7,276 nt of DNA from NCBI GenBank assembly GCA_900552225.1, contig URYX01000085.1, forward strand, positions 1 through 7,276. The letters run 5' to 3'. Position 1 is the stretch's first letter. Each line of letters starts with the position of its first letter. Position numbers and translations under genes: made by a program. A model generated the notes under the pieces. That model was not told where the DNA came from, ran no database searches, and saw only the letters and a program-made list of their open reading frames with translations. Shown one piece after another: positions 1 to 6,654 of the stretch. Source of the stretch: an uncultured Oscillospiraceae bacterium (GTDB lineage Bacteria; Bacillota; Clostridia; Oscillospirales; Acutalibacteraceae).

Positions 1-1240
1 GATCCTCCTTGACCGCCGTCATCCGGATAAACCAGGAGTCGCGCGCATAATAAATCAGCGGAGTTTCGCAGCGCCAGCAGTGCGGGTAGCTGTGCTCAAA
101 CAGCGGCGCATCGAACAGCAGACCGCGGCTCTCCAGATCCTTCAGAACCTCCTTGTCCGCCTTCTTGCAGAACAGCCCCGGCCACTTGGTCTCCGCCGTC
201 ATTTCACCCTTACCGTCCACCAGCTGCACGAACGGCAGTCCGTATTTCCGTCCGACATTGGCATCGTCCTCACCGAAGGCCGGCGCAATGTGCACCACGC
301 CGGTACCGTCCGTCAGCGTCACATAGTCGTCACAGGTGACATACCAGCATTTTTCCTTCGGCTGCACGAAATCAAACAGCGGCTCGTATTCCTTGTATTC
401 CAGATCCTTGCCGACATAGTGCTCTAAAACGGTGTAATCCTCCTTAAGCACCGTGGAGAGCAGCGCCTCGGCCATGTAGTACACATAGTCGCCGTGGCGC
501 ACCTTGACATAGCTCTCGTGCGGGTTGACGCAAAGCGCCACGTTGGAGGGCAGTGTCCACGGGGTCGTAGTCCAGGCCAGGAAATAGGCATCCTCACCCT
601 TGACGCGGAAGCGCACAATGGCCGAGCGCTCCTTGACGTCCTTGTAGCCCTGGGCCACCTCCTGAGAGGACAGCGGCGTCCCGCAGCGCGGGCAATATGG
701 CACAATCTTGAAGCCCTTGTACAGCAGCCCCTTTTCTCCGATCTGCTTCAGCGCCCACCATTCCGACTCGATAAAATTGTTGTCATAGGTAATATAGGGA
801 TGCTCCATGTCCGCCCAGAAGCCGACCGTGCCGGAGAAATCCTCCCACATTCCCTTATATTTCCAGACGCTCTCCTTGCACTGCTCGATAAACGGCTCCA
901 GCCCGTAGGCCTCAATCTGATCCTTGCCGTTGATACCGATTTTCTTCTCCACTTCCAGCTCCACCGGCAGACCGTGCGTATCCCAGCCGGCCTTACGCGG
1001 CACCTGGTAGCCCTTCATGGTGCGATAGCGCGGGATGAGGTCCTTGATGACACGGGTCAGCACATGCCCGATATGCGGCTTGCCGTTGGCTGTCGGAGGG
1101 CCGTCGTAGAAAATAAACGGATCGGCCCCCTTGCGCTCCTCCACGCTCTTTTCAAAAATGTGCTCCTTCTCCCAGAACTCCTCCACCGCCTTCTCGCGCT
1201 GTGCAAAATTCAGGTCGGAAGGTACCTTATCGTATACCAT
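1..1240 (-). CDS. ileS: Isoleucyl-tRNA synthetase, N-terminal part (runs off the left edge)
   Basis: Cytoplasmic class I aminoacyl-tRNA synthetase that charges tRNA-Ile with isoleucine. I translated 413 codons by hand; the C-terminal part, including the KMSKS loop and anticodon-binding domain, lies outside the window. Visible: the ATP-binding HIGH motif at residues 56-59 inside GPPTANGKPHIGH; GWDTHGLPVE at 85-94; the CP1 editing domain with WTTTPWTLPSN at 223-233 and GTGVVHIAPAFGEDD at 312-326 (threonines 224-226 and Asp326 match known editing-site positions of the family); and two CxxC pairs, C183/C186 and C388/C391, consistent with a split zinc site. The motif wording and spacing resemble the Thermus/eukaryote-like type 2 IleRS rather than the B. 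subtilis type 1. The ATG at 1240 is preceded by AGAGGAGG (1250-1257) with 9 bases between. A T-box leader lies directly upstream. Confidence 0.97.
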   Translation of the reverse strand, partial: MVYDKVPSDLNFAQREKAVEEFWEKEHIFEKSVEERKGADPFIFYDGPPTANGKPHIGHVLTRVIKDLIPRYRTMKGYQVPRKAGWDTHGLPVELEVEKKIGINGKDQIEAYGLEPFIEQCKESVWKYKGMWEDFSGTVGFWADMEHPYITYDNNFIESEWWALKQIGEKGLLYKGFKIVPYCPRCGTPLSSQEVAQGYKDVKERSAIVRFRVKGEDAYFLAWTTTPWTLPSNVALCVNPHESYVKVRHGDYVYYMAEALLSTVLKEDYTVLEHYVGKDLEYKEYEPLFDFVQPKEKCWYVTCDDYVTLTDGTGVVHIAPAFGEDDANVGRKYGLPFVQLVDGKGEMTAETKWPGLFCKKADKEVLKDLESRGLLFDAPLFEHSYPHCWRCETPLIYYARDSWFIRMTAVKED

Positions 1241-1262
1241 GAGCCTGTGCCTCCTCTTTCTG

Positions 1263-1304
1263 AAAAAATCAAAGTGCCCCGTCCCGCAAACAGGACGGAG
1301 CACT
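1263..1304 (-). terminator. T-box intrinsic terminator upstream of ileS
   Basis: On the minus strand AGTGCTCCGTCC (1304-1293) pairs with GGACGGGGCACT (1284-1273): 12 pairs with one G-U wobble and an 8-base loop. A T-rich tail follows (TT, GA, then six T, 1272-1263). It ends 5 bases before the ileS Shine-Dalgarno region. Its 5' arm begins 12 bases after the T-box core, the expected arrangement for mutually exclusive terminator and antiterminator. It is also the first intrinsic terminator downstream of glgP, so it may end glgP transcripts too. The plus strand has no T-run on its 3' side, so it acts in one direction only. Confidence 0.92.
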
Positions 1305-1519
1305 GCAGTCTCCAACATAACCACCCATTGCGCATACCGACATATGCGTTCCCGGTAACGGCGGGACTCCGTCAAAGCCTACTGTGCGGACACGCGGTTC
1401 GGTTTGCGGCTCGGGAGTGATATTCCCCGCCGGATTACTCCCGCCGGGCTCTCACCGTCCCCGGCTCGCTTTGCGTTTCATCTGTCGGCTACTGTCTCCG
1501 TCATGGCCTTTCGGATATC
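1263..1519 (-). promoter_or_regulatory. T-box riboswitch (tRNA-Ile sensing leader) of ileS
   Basis: Untranslated leader that binds uncharged tRNA-Ile and then prevents transcription termination before ileS. Reading 5' to 3' on the minus strand: AGTA (1493-1490, AGUA box); AGCGAG (1470-1465, AG box); a distal Stem I hairpin GCCGGG/CCCGGC (1465-1460 with 1448-1443) whose loop carries GGTG (1456-1453, GNUG box); a specifier loop GAAT-ATC-A with ATC (Ile) at 1421-1419; a small hairpin TCCCG/CGGGA (1366-1362 with 1354-1350) holding the F-box CCGTTA (1361-1356); Stem III CGCATA/TATGCG (1348-1343 with 1336-1331); the T-box core AATGGGTGGTTATG (1329-1316); then the terminator. The TGGT at 1323-1320 can pair with the ACCA end of an uncharged tRNA that has A at position 73, as tRNA-Ile does. 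The 5' end is inferred from the promoter. The base pairing of lower Stem I was not resolved. Confidence 0.93.
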
Positions 1520-1525
1520 GTAGAT

Positions 1526-1554
1526 ACAATAGCACAATTTCCGCGGTTTGTCAA
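1526..1554 (-). promoter_or_regulatory. Sigma-A type promoter of ileS
   Basis: On the minus strand a perfect -35 TTGACA (1554-1549) is followed after exactly 17 bases by a -10 TATTGT (1531-1526), a one-mismatch fit to TATAAT. Transcription should start near 1519, just ahead of the T-box leader, leaving a leader of about 280 bases before the ileS ATG. The TGA stop codon of glgP (1553-1551) lies inside the -35 hexamer, so the promoter begins inside the preceding gene. Confidence 0.88.
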
Positions 1555-3947
1555 TCGCTGCCGGCGTTTTTCGCAAAATAATTCTCGGGGACGGCCGCAA
1601 GCTGCCATATTCTTTGAGCGTATTCCTCCACGGAGCGATCCGAGGAAAAAATCCCCGCGCTGCACAGATTGCACCATCCCTTGCGGGCGAAGGCGGCGCG
1701 GTCGGTATAGTCCCGGCTGATCTGCAGCCGCGTCTTGAGGTACGGGATAAAGTCCAGCAGCAGAAAATAGCGGTCGGCCGGCTGACCGTCCTCGGCATAC
1801 AGCAGCGAGCGGTAAAGATCCCGGAACATCCCGGTGCCCCCGTCATCGAGCGACCCGTCCACCAGCATTTCCACGGCCGAACGGATCAGCGGATTATTTT
1901 CAAAAATCGCCTGCGGGTCGTAGCCCTCCCGTGCCTTGTCCAGCTCCTCCACGGTGCAGCCGAAGATATAGTTGTTCTCCTCCCCCGCGGCCCGTACAAT
2001 CTCCACGTTGGCCCCGTCCAGCGTCCCCGCCGTGATGGCCCCGTTGAGCATCATCTTCATATTGCCCGTACCGCTGGCCTCCAGTCCCGCCGTGGAAATC
2101 TGCGTCGAAATATCCGCCGCCGGTACCAGCCGCTCCGCATAGGATACCCCGTAATTCGGCAAAAACACCACCTGCAGCCGCTCGCTGACCCGTTCGTTTT
2201 TCTGAATCAGCGCCGCCGTCTCGTGAATCAGCTTGATGATTGACTTGGCGCGGCGATAGCCGGGAGCCGCCTTGGCGGCAAACAGCACGGTTGTCGGTGT
2301 AAAGTCATCAAGCTTGCCATCGTCAATCTGCCGGTACAGGCTCAGCAGCGTCAGCACATTGAGAAACTGCCGCTTATATTCATGCAGCCGCTTGATCTGC
2401 ACATCGAACATCCGGTGGGTATCCAGCGCAATCCCTTCGGCGTGCTGCACGTACTGCGCCAGTGCCCGCTTGCGCTCCGCCCGGATCTCCGCAAACTGGC
2501 GCAGCACCTCCGGATCGTCGGCACAGGGCCGCAGCTGTTCCAGCCGGGGCAGATCGGTGATCCATTCCTCGCTTTGCAGCAGCTCGGTCACCAGCGAGGC
2601 CAGCGGCGGATTGGCCAGCGCCAGCCAGCGGCGCTGCGTGATTCCGTTCGTGACGTTCAGAAACTTCTGAGGATACACGGCATACCAGTCCTTCAGCACC
2701 TGCTCCCGCAGCAGGCGTGTGTGCAGTTGGGCCACTCCGTTGACCGCGCCCGCGGCATACAGGGCCAGATTGGCCATATACACCGTGGAGCCCTGTACGA
2801 TGCGCAGCCGTTCCGTCTGCTGCTGCGGAATATCGAGCCGTTTCCCGAATTCCTCCTGCAGTGTCTGATCCAGCCGGCGGATGATGTCGGCAATCTCCGG
2901 CAGCAGTGCCGCTATCATGGGAAGCTCCCAGCGCTCCATGGCCTCCTGCATCACCGTGTGATTGGTGTAGCGGAACATGCAGCGGCAGACCTCCAAAGCC
3001 TGCCCGAAGGGCACCCCCTCTGCACTCAGCAGCCGTATCCATTCCGGAATGGCAATCACCGGATGTGTATCGTTCAGCTGAATGCAGAGTTCCTCCAGAT
3101 GCGAAAAATCCGTACCGAATTTTTGCTTATACCGGGACAGAATATCCTGCAGCGATGCACTGCAGAAAAAGTACTGCTGCCGCAGCCGGAGCTGCTTGCC
3201 TTTTTCGGTATTGTCGTTCGGATAGAGCACGCGGGAGATATCCTCCGCGCGGTTCTTCTGCCGCACCGCCCGGTCATACTGCTGCGCATCAAACTGCGGA
3301 AAATCGAATGCCTCCGGCGACTCCGCCTGCCACAGGCGCAGCGTGTTGATGTGCGGCGTGCGGTAGCCGATGACCGGCATGTCATACGGAACCGCCAGCA
3401 CCGTTTCATCCGCAAAGTGTACCTCGCGCACCTCTCCGTCGCAGCGTACCGACCAGGGATCGCCGTAGCGCGTCCAGTCGTCCGCTCTCTCCTTTTGAAA
3501 TCCGTTTTCGATGGTCTGGCGGAAAATACCGTAGCGGTAGCGGATGCCGTATCCGTCCAGCGGCAGATTCCTCGTCGCCGCACTCTCCAGGAAGCAGGCT
3601 GCCAGACGGCCGAGCCCCCCGTTGCCAAGCGCGGCATCCTCAATGTCCTCAAGCACCGCCAGCGATGTTCCCGCCTGCTGCAGCAGCTGCTCGGTTTCCC
3701 CGAGAATCCCAAGCGACAGCAAATTGTTATAGATGGCGCGTCCCACCAGATATTCCGCGGAAAAATAGCAGGCACGGCGCGTCGATGCGTGTGCCCTTTG
3801 GCTCTCCATCCATCGGTCGGCCACCGCCTCCATCACGGCCTGTGACAGGGCATTGTGCAGCTGCGGCGGCGTCAGCGCGGACAGCTCACGGTGGTATTGC
3901 GTTTTGGCATAGCGTGCAGCGGCCTGTAAAACTGCGGATGCATTCAT
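1551..3947 (-). CDS. glgP: Glycogen/starch/maltodextrin phosphorylase
   Basis: Cytoplasmic PLP-dependent glycosyltransferase (GT35) that splits alpha-1,4-glucans with phosphate to release glucose-1-phosphate. The 798-residue product is a usual bacterial length. Visible: YFSAEYLVGRAIYNNL at 61-76, the glycine-rich GNGGLGRL at 108-115, QLNDTHP, VTNGITQRRW, QIKRLHEYKRQFLN, and near the C-terminal third EASGTGNMKMMLNG with the PLP Schiff-base lysine at K631. I chose the ATG at 3947 because AGGAGAGGAG (3965-3956) sits 8 bases upstream and the N-terminus then matches the family. The frame stays open to an ATG at 4055, but that would read back through the liv terminator. The gene stands alone: no glgA, glgB, glgC or malQ is in view. 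Between the terminator and the start I found no clear -35/-10 pair. Whether glycogen or maltodextrin is the main substrate cannot be decided from sequence. Confidence 0.97.
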   Translation of the reverse strand: MNASAVLQAAARYAKTQYHRELSALTPPQLHNALSQAVMEAVADRWMESQRAHASTRRACYFSAEYLVGRAIYNNLLSLGILGETEQLLQQAGTSLAVLEDIEDAALGNGGLGRLAACFLESAATRNLPLDGYGIRYRYGIFRQTIENGFQKERADDWTRYGDPWSVRCDGEVREVHFADETVLAVPYDMPVIGYRTPHINTLRLWQAESPEAFDFPQFDAQQYDRAVRQKNRAEDISRVLYPNDNTEKGKQLRLRQQYFFCSASLQDILSRYKQKFGTDFSHLEELCIQLNDTHPVIAIPEWIRLLSAEGVPFGQALEVCRCMFRYTNHTVMQEAMERWELPMIAALLPEIADIIRRLDQTLQEEFGKRLDIPQQQTERLRIVQGSTVYMANLALYAAGAVNGVAQLHTRLLREQVLKDWYAVYPQKFLNVTNGITQRRWLALANPPLASLVTELLQSEEWITDLPRLEQLRPCADDPEVLRQFAEIRAERKRALAQYVQHAEGIALDTHRMFDVQIKRLHEYKRQFLNVLTLLSLYRQIDDGKLDDFTPTTVLFAAKAAPGYRRAKSIIKLIHETAALIQKNERVSERLQVVFLPNYGVSYAERLVPAADISTQISTAGLEASGTGNMKMMLNGAITAGTLDGANVEIVRAAGEENNYIFGCTVEELDKAREGYDPQAIFENNPLIRSAVEMLVDGSLDDGGTGMFRDLYRSLLYAEDGQPADRYFLLLDFIPYLKTRLQISRDYTDRAAFARKGWCNLCSAGIFSSDRSVEEYAQRIWQLAAVPENYFAKNAGSD

Positions 3948-3955
3948 ACGCTCCA

Positions 3956-3965
3956 CTCCTCTCCT
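3956..3965 (-). promoter_or_regulatory. glgP ribosome binding site (decides the start)
   Basis: Minus-strand AGGAGAGGAG, two overlapping Shine-Dalgarno cores, with 8 bases from the nearer core to the ATG at 3947. This supports the 798-residue product over the longer open frame beginning at 4055. Confidence 0.85.
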
Positions 3966-4010
3966 GCTTCCATTTTTCGCCGCCTCCCCGCAGAATATGC
4001 GCCGGATAAG

Positions 4011-4048
4011 AAAAAAGCCCCTTTTCCCGTTCTTAGGAAAAGGGGCTT
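4011..4048 (-). terminator. Intrinsic terminator at the end of the liv operon
   Basis: A 13-bp perfect inverted repeat, AAGCCCCTTTTCC and its complement (4015-4027 with 4036-4048), with an 8-base loop. On the minus strand it runs into six T (4016-4011, two of them in the stem), then C and TT. It starts 34 bases after the livF stop codon. The plus-strand 3' side reads GGGAC, with no T-run, so it terminates minus-strand transcription only. It separates the liv operon from glgP. Confidence 0.95.
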
Positions 4049-4082
4049 GGGACATATCGGATCGGTATGGCCTCCGTGCGTC

Positions 4083-4781
4083 TTAACCGCCGAGGTAGGC
4101 CTTTTTGATGGCTTCGCTGGAGGCCAGCTCCTTGCCGGTACCGCTCAGCGCAATCCGCCCGGACTCCAGCACATACGCACGGTCCGCAATCTGCAGTGCC
4201 ATCTCGGCGTTCTGCTCCACCAAAAGGATGGTCGTTCCCGCCTTGTGCAGCTCCAGAATAATGTCGAAAATCTGCTGCACCAGAATCGGGGACAGTCCCA
4301 TCGACGGCTCATCCAGCATGAGCAGCTTCGGGCGGCTCATCAGCGCCCGCCCGATGGCCAGCATCTGCTGCTCACCGCCGGACAGCGTTCCCGCAATCTG
4401 ATTCTTGCGGTGCTTCAGCCGTGGAAACCGGGAAAATACATCCTCAATGCCCTCCTTGGTATAGGAAGGATCGGTATAGGCGCCCATTTCCAGGTTTTCC
4501 TGCACCGTCATCTGCAGAAAAATGCGGCGTCCCTCGGGAACATGCGCCAGTCCCTTCGGCACCAGGCGATAGGGCTCTGTGTGAGAAATATCCTCGTCCA
4601 TGAAACGGATGCTGCCCGTATGGGAGTGCAGCATACCGGAAACGGTTTTCAGTGTGGTGGACTTTCCGGCGCCGTTGGCTCCGATCAAAGCCACGATTTC
4701 TCCGGCGGAGACCGAAAAGGATACATCCTTGAGCGCATGAATTTTTCCGTAATACACATTCAGGTTCTCAGCGCTTAACAT
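4083..4781 (-). CDS. livF: Branched-chain amino acid ABC transporter, ATP-binding protein LivF
   Basis: One of two nucleotide-binding subunits that drive import of leucine, isoleucine and valine; it works on the inner face of the membrane with LivG. The 232-residue length is usual for LivF. Visible: Walker A GANGAGKST at 34-42, the VPEGRRIF segment at 81-88 in the Q-loop region, signature LSGGEQQ at 133-139, Walker B LLMLDEPS at 153-160, and VEQN at 188-191, where LivF proteins carry Gln in place of the switch His. The ATG overlaps the end of livG by 7 bases. Its Shine-Dalgarno AAGGAGG (4795-4789) lies inside livG with 7 bases of spacing, so translation is probably coupled. It is the last gene of the operon, with a terminator 34 bases downstream. 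Confidence 0.96.
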   Translation of the reverse strand: MLSAENLNVYYGKIHALKDVSFSVSAGEIVALIGANGAGKSTTLKTVSGMLHSHTGSIRFMDEDISHTEPYRLVPKGLAHVPEGRRIFLQMTVQENLEMGAYTDPSYTKEGIEDVFSRFPRLKHRKNQIAGTLSGGEQQMLAIGRALMSRPKLLMLDEPSMGLSPILVQQIFDIILELHKAGTTILLVEQNAEMALQIADRAYVLESGRIALSGTGKELASSEAIKKAYLGG

Positions 4782-5629
4782 TCCGGTGCCTCCTTTTTCT
4801 TTCCGAGATAGGCCTCAATCACGACGGGGTTGGACTTGATATCATCCGGCGAGCCCTTGGCAATGACCTTTCCGTGATCCAGCACACAGATTCCCTCGCA
4901 GATGTTCATGACCAGGTTCATATCATGCTCAATCAGCATAACGGCAATGTGGAAGGTGTCGCGGATGCGGAGGATGGTATTCATCAGATCGGCCGTTTCC
5001 GAGGGGTTCATACCGGCCGCCGGCTCATCGAGCAGCAAAATACCGGGGTTGGTCGCAAGCGCCCGCACAATCTCCAGGCGGCGCTGTGCCCCGTAGGGCA
5101 GCGACCCGGCGGGCTCCTCCGCCATGCCGGACATCTGGAAGAAGTCGAGCAGCTCCAGCGCGCGCTCCGTGGAGGCCTTTTCCGCCTTGGCATAGCCGAA
5201 TCCGTGGGTCAGCGAAGCGAAAAAGCCCTCGCGGATGGAATTGTGCATGCCGACCTTGACGTTGTCGAGCACCGACATATTGGAAAACAGCCGAATGTTC
5301 TGGAAGGTACGGGCAATGCCCATACGGTTGACCTGCGCCGTGCTCTTTCCGGCCGTGGAATAGCCGTCCAGCATGATGGTGCCGCGCGTCGGCTGGTATA
5401 CGTTCGTCAGCAGGTTGAACACCGTCGTCTTACCGGCGCCGTTCGGGCCGATCAGACCGGCAATCTCCGTGCGCCCGATCAGCAGCGAAAAATCGTTCAC
5501 GGCCGTCAGTCCGCCGAAGTCGATGCCGAGGTGGCTTACCTCCAGAATCGGCGTTTTGTCCACGTCCCGTTCCGGCACAAGAGCCCGGCTCGGATACGGA
5601 ACCAAATGTGTCTTTTCCCGGTTACTCAT
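4775..5629 (-). CDS. livG: Branched-chain amino acid ABC transporter, ATP-binding protein LivG
   Basis: Second nucleotide-binding subunit of the branched-chain amino acid importer; pairs with LivF. Visible: Walker A GPNGAGKTT at 61-69, Q-loop ARTFQNIRLF with Gln110, the LivG-type signature LPYGAQRR at 177-184, Walker B ILLLDEPA at 197-204, switch His235 in IEHD, and the LivG-typical C-terminal stretch ending EAYLG. At 284 residues it is somewhat longer than the usual 255-260: about 26 residues, rich in charged residues and proline, precede the first conserved strand (ILEVSHLGIDFGG). The start is well supported, because AAGGAGG (5645-5639) lies 9 bases before the ATG. The ATG overlaps the livM TAA in an 8-base ATGAGTAA arrangement, indicating coupled translation. 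Confidence 0.96.
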   Translation of the reverse strand: MSNREKTHLVPYPSRALVPERDVDKTPILEVSHLGIDFGGLTAVNDFSLLIGRTEIAGLIGPNGAGKTTVFNLLTNVYQPTRGTIMLDGYSTAGKSTAQVNRMGIARTFQNIRLFSNMSVLDNVKVGMHNSIREGFFASLTHGFGYAKAEKASTERALELLDFFQMSGMAEEPAGSLPYGAQRRLEIVRALATNPGILLLDEPAAGMNPSETADLMNTILRIRDTFHIAVMLIEHDMNLVMNICEGICVLDHGKVIAKGSPDDIKSNPVVIEAYLGKKKEAPEC

Positions 5630-6650
5630 GGCTCTCCGCCTCCTTTTCCTCCGCCTTCTGCTTCCGGAAAATCGCCCGGAAGACCCGGCGCATATTCCAG
5701 CGTCCCTTCATTTCGGCAAATGTGGGATTGGCGTTCAGCAGCATGATTACGATCAGCAGCACCGAATAGATCAGCATCCGGTAGTCGCTGAGCGAGCGGA
5801 GCATCTCCGGCAGGGCCCGCAGGATAATCGCGGCAAACACGGAGCCGCGGATACTGCCCATTCCTCCGAGCACCACAATCACGAGAATTTCAATGGACAT
5901 ATTGTAGTCGAAATCCGCCGCCTTGACGTTGGCAAAGCAGTGACCGTACAGCACACCCGCCGCCCCCGCGAAAAAGGCCGCCATCACAAATACCAGCAGC
6001 TTATAATAGGTGATGTTGATGCCGGTGCTCTCCGCGGCAATCCGGTTGTCGCGGATGGCCATGATGGCCCGGCCCTGCTTGGAGCGGCAGAAATTCATCA
6101 TCAGAATCACCGTGATGAAAATCAGCACCACAGCAAACGGCAGCAAATCCTTCGGGCTGGAATAGATGGAACGCGTGTTGAGACCGAGGGCCCCACCCGT
6201 TACCCCGAGGTTTGTGATAATATTCTTAATAATCTCTCCGCAGGCCAGCGTCACGATGGCCAGATAATCGCCCTTCAGCCGAAGCACGGGCATTCCGACC
6301 AGGAATCCGACAACGGCCGCGGCAATACCGCCGATCAGCATGGCGGCCGGAAGCCGCACAAGCAGCGGCAGCACCTCCTGCGTTGCGATGGAGAACAGAC
6401 AGCCGGAAAACAGTCCCACCGACATAAATCCGGCATGGCCGAGGGATAGCTCTCCCAAAAATCCGACCACAAGGTTCAGTGAAACCGCCATCACAATGTA
6501 GCAGGCCAGAGGAATCAGCATGTTGGTCAGCTGCCGGCTGGCCATGCCGCCGTATACCAGAATACACATGGCGACGCAGAGTGCGGCAATAATGCACAGC
6601 GTCACCACATTTTTGGAAAGCACGCGCTTATGGATCGTTTCTTTTCCCAT
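5622..6650 (-). CDS. livM: Branched-chain amino acid ABC transporter permease LivM
   Basis: Integral membrane permease that forms the transport channel with LivH. The product is 342 residues. Hydrophobic stretches suggest about eight to nine membrane segments, roughly at 15-34, 42-63, 72-90, 101-120, 128-146, 168-187, 217-236, 252-272 and 290-307. Family motifs: GELSLGHAGFMSVG at 66-79, LRLKGDYLAIVTLACGEI at 123-140, and AIRDNRIAAESTGI at 198-211, the cytoplasmic coupling loop that contacts the ATPases, followed by VLGGMGSIRGS near 260-270. The C-terminal tail is strongly charged (KQKAEEKEAESHE). I chose the ATG at 6650, 4 bases after the livH stop, with AGAAGG (6665-6660) 9 bases upstream. 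An in-frame GTG at 6668 would add six residues and destroy that ribosome binding site. Confidence 0.95.
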   Translation of the reverse strand: MGKETIHKRVLSKNVVTLCIIAALCVAMCILVYGGMASRQLTNMLIPLACYIVMAVSLNLVVGFLGELSLGHAGFMSVGLFSGCLFSIATQEVLPLLVRLPAAMLIGGIAAAVVGFLVGMPVLRLKGDYLAIVTLACGEIIKNIITNLGVTGGALGLNTRSIYSSPKDLLPFAVVLIFITVILMMNFCRSKQGRAIMAIRDNRIAAESTGINITYYKLLVFVMAAFFAGAAGVLYGHCFANVKAADFDYNMSIEILVIVVLGGMGSIRGSVFAAIILRALPEMLRSLSDYRMLIYSVLLIVIMLLNANPTFAEMKGRWNMRRVFRAIFRKQKAEEKEAESHE

Positions 6651-6654
6651 ACGG

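Noticed and set aside
494..1420. 308-codon open frame on the plus strand
   Set aside because: It is antisense to ileS and its leader, resembles no known family, and the opposite strand clearly encodes conserved IleRS motifs.
2382..3845. 487-codon open frame on the plus strand
   Set aside because: It is the antisense shadow of glgP in GC-rich DNA. The composition is rich in Arg, Gln, Leu and His and shows no domain; the minus strand carries the intact phosphorylase.
4011..4048. Bidirectional terminator
   Set aside because: The plus-strand 3' flank is GGGAC with no T-run, and no plus-strand gene is present to end there.
3948..4055. Longer glgP start at 4055, giving 834 residues
   Set aside because: The extra 36 codons would read through the liv terminator hairpin and give a Lys/Arg-rich stretch unlike the family. 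The ATG at 3947 has a strong ribosome binding site and a family-like N-terminus.
4874..5746. 290-codon open frame on the plus strand opposite livG
   Set aside because: Antisense shadow with His-, Arg- and Gln-rich composition and no recognisable motif.
5373..6449. 358-codon open frame on the plus strand opposite livG and livM
   Set aside because: Antisense shadow with His- and Gln-rich low-complexity stretches; the minus strand carries the conserved LivM sequence.
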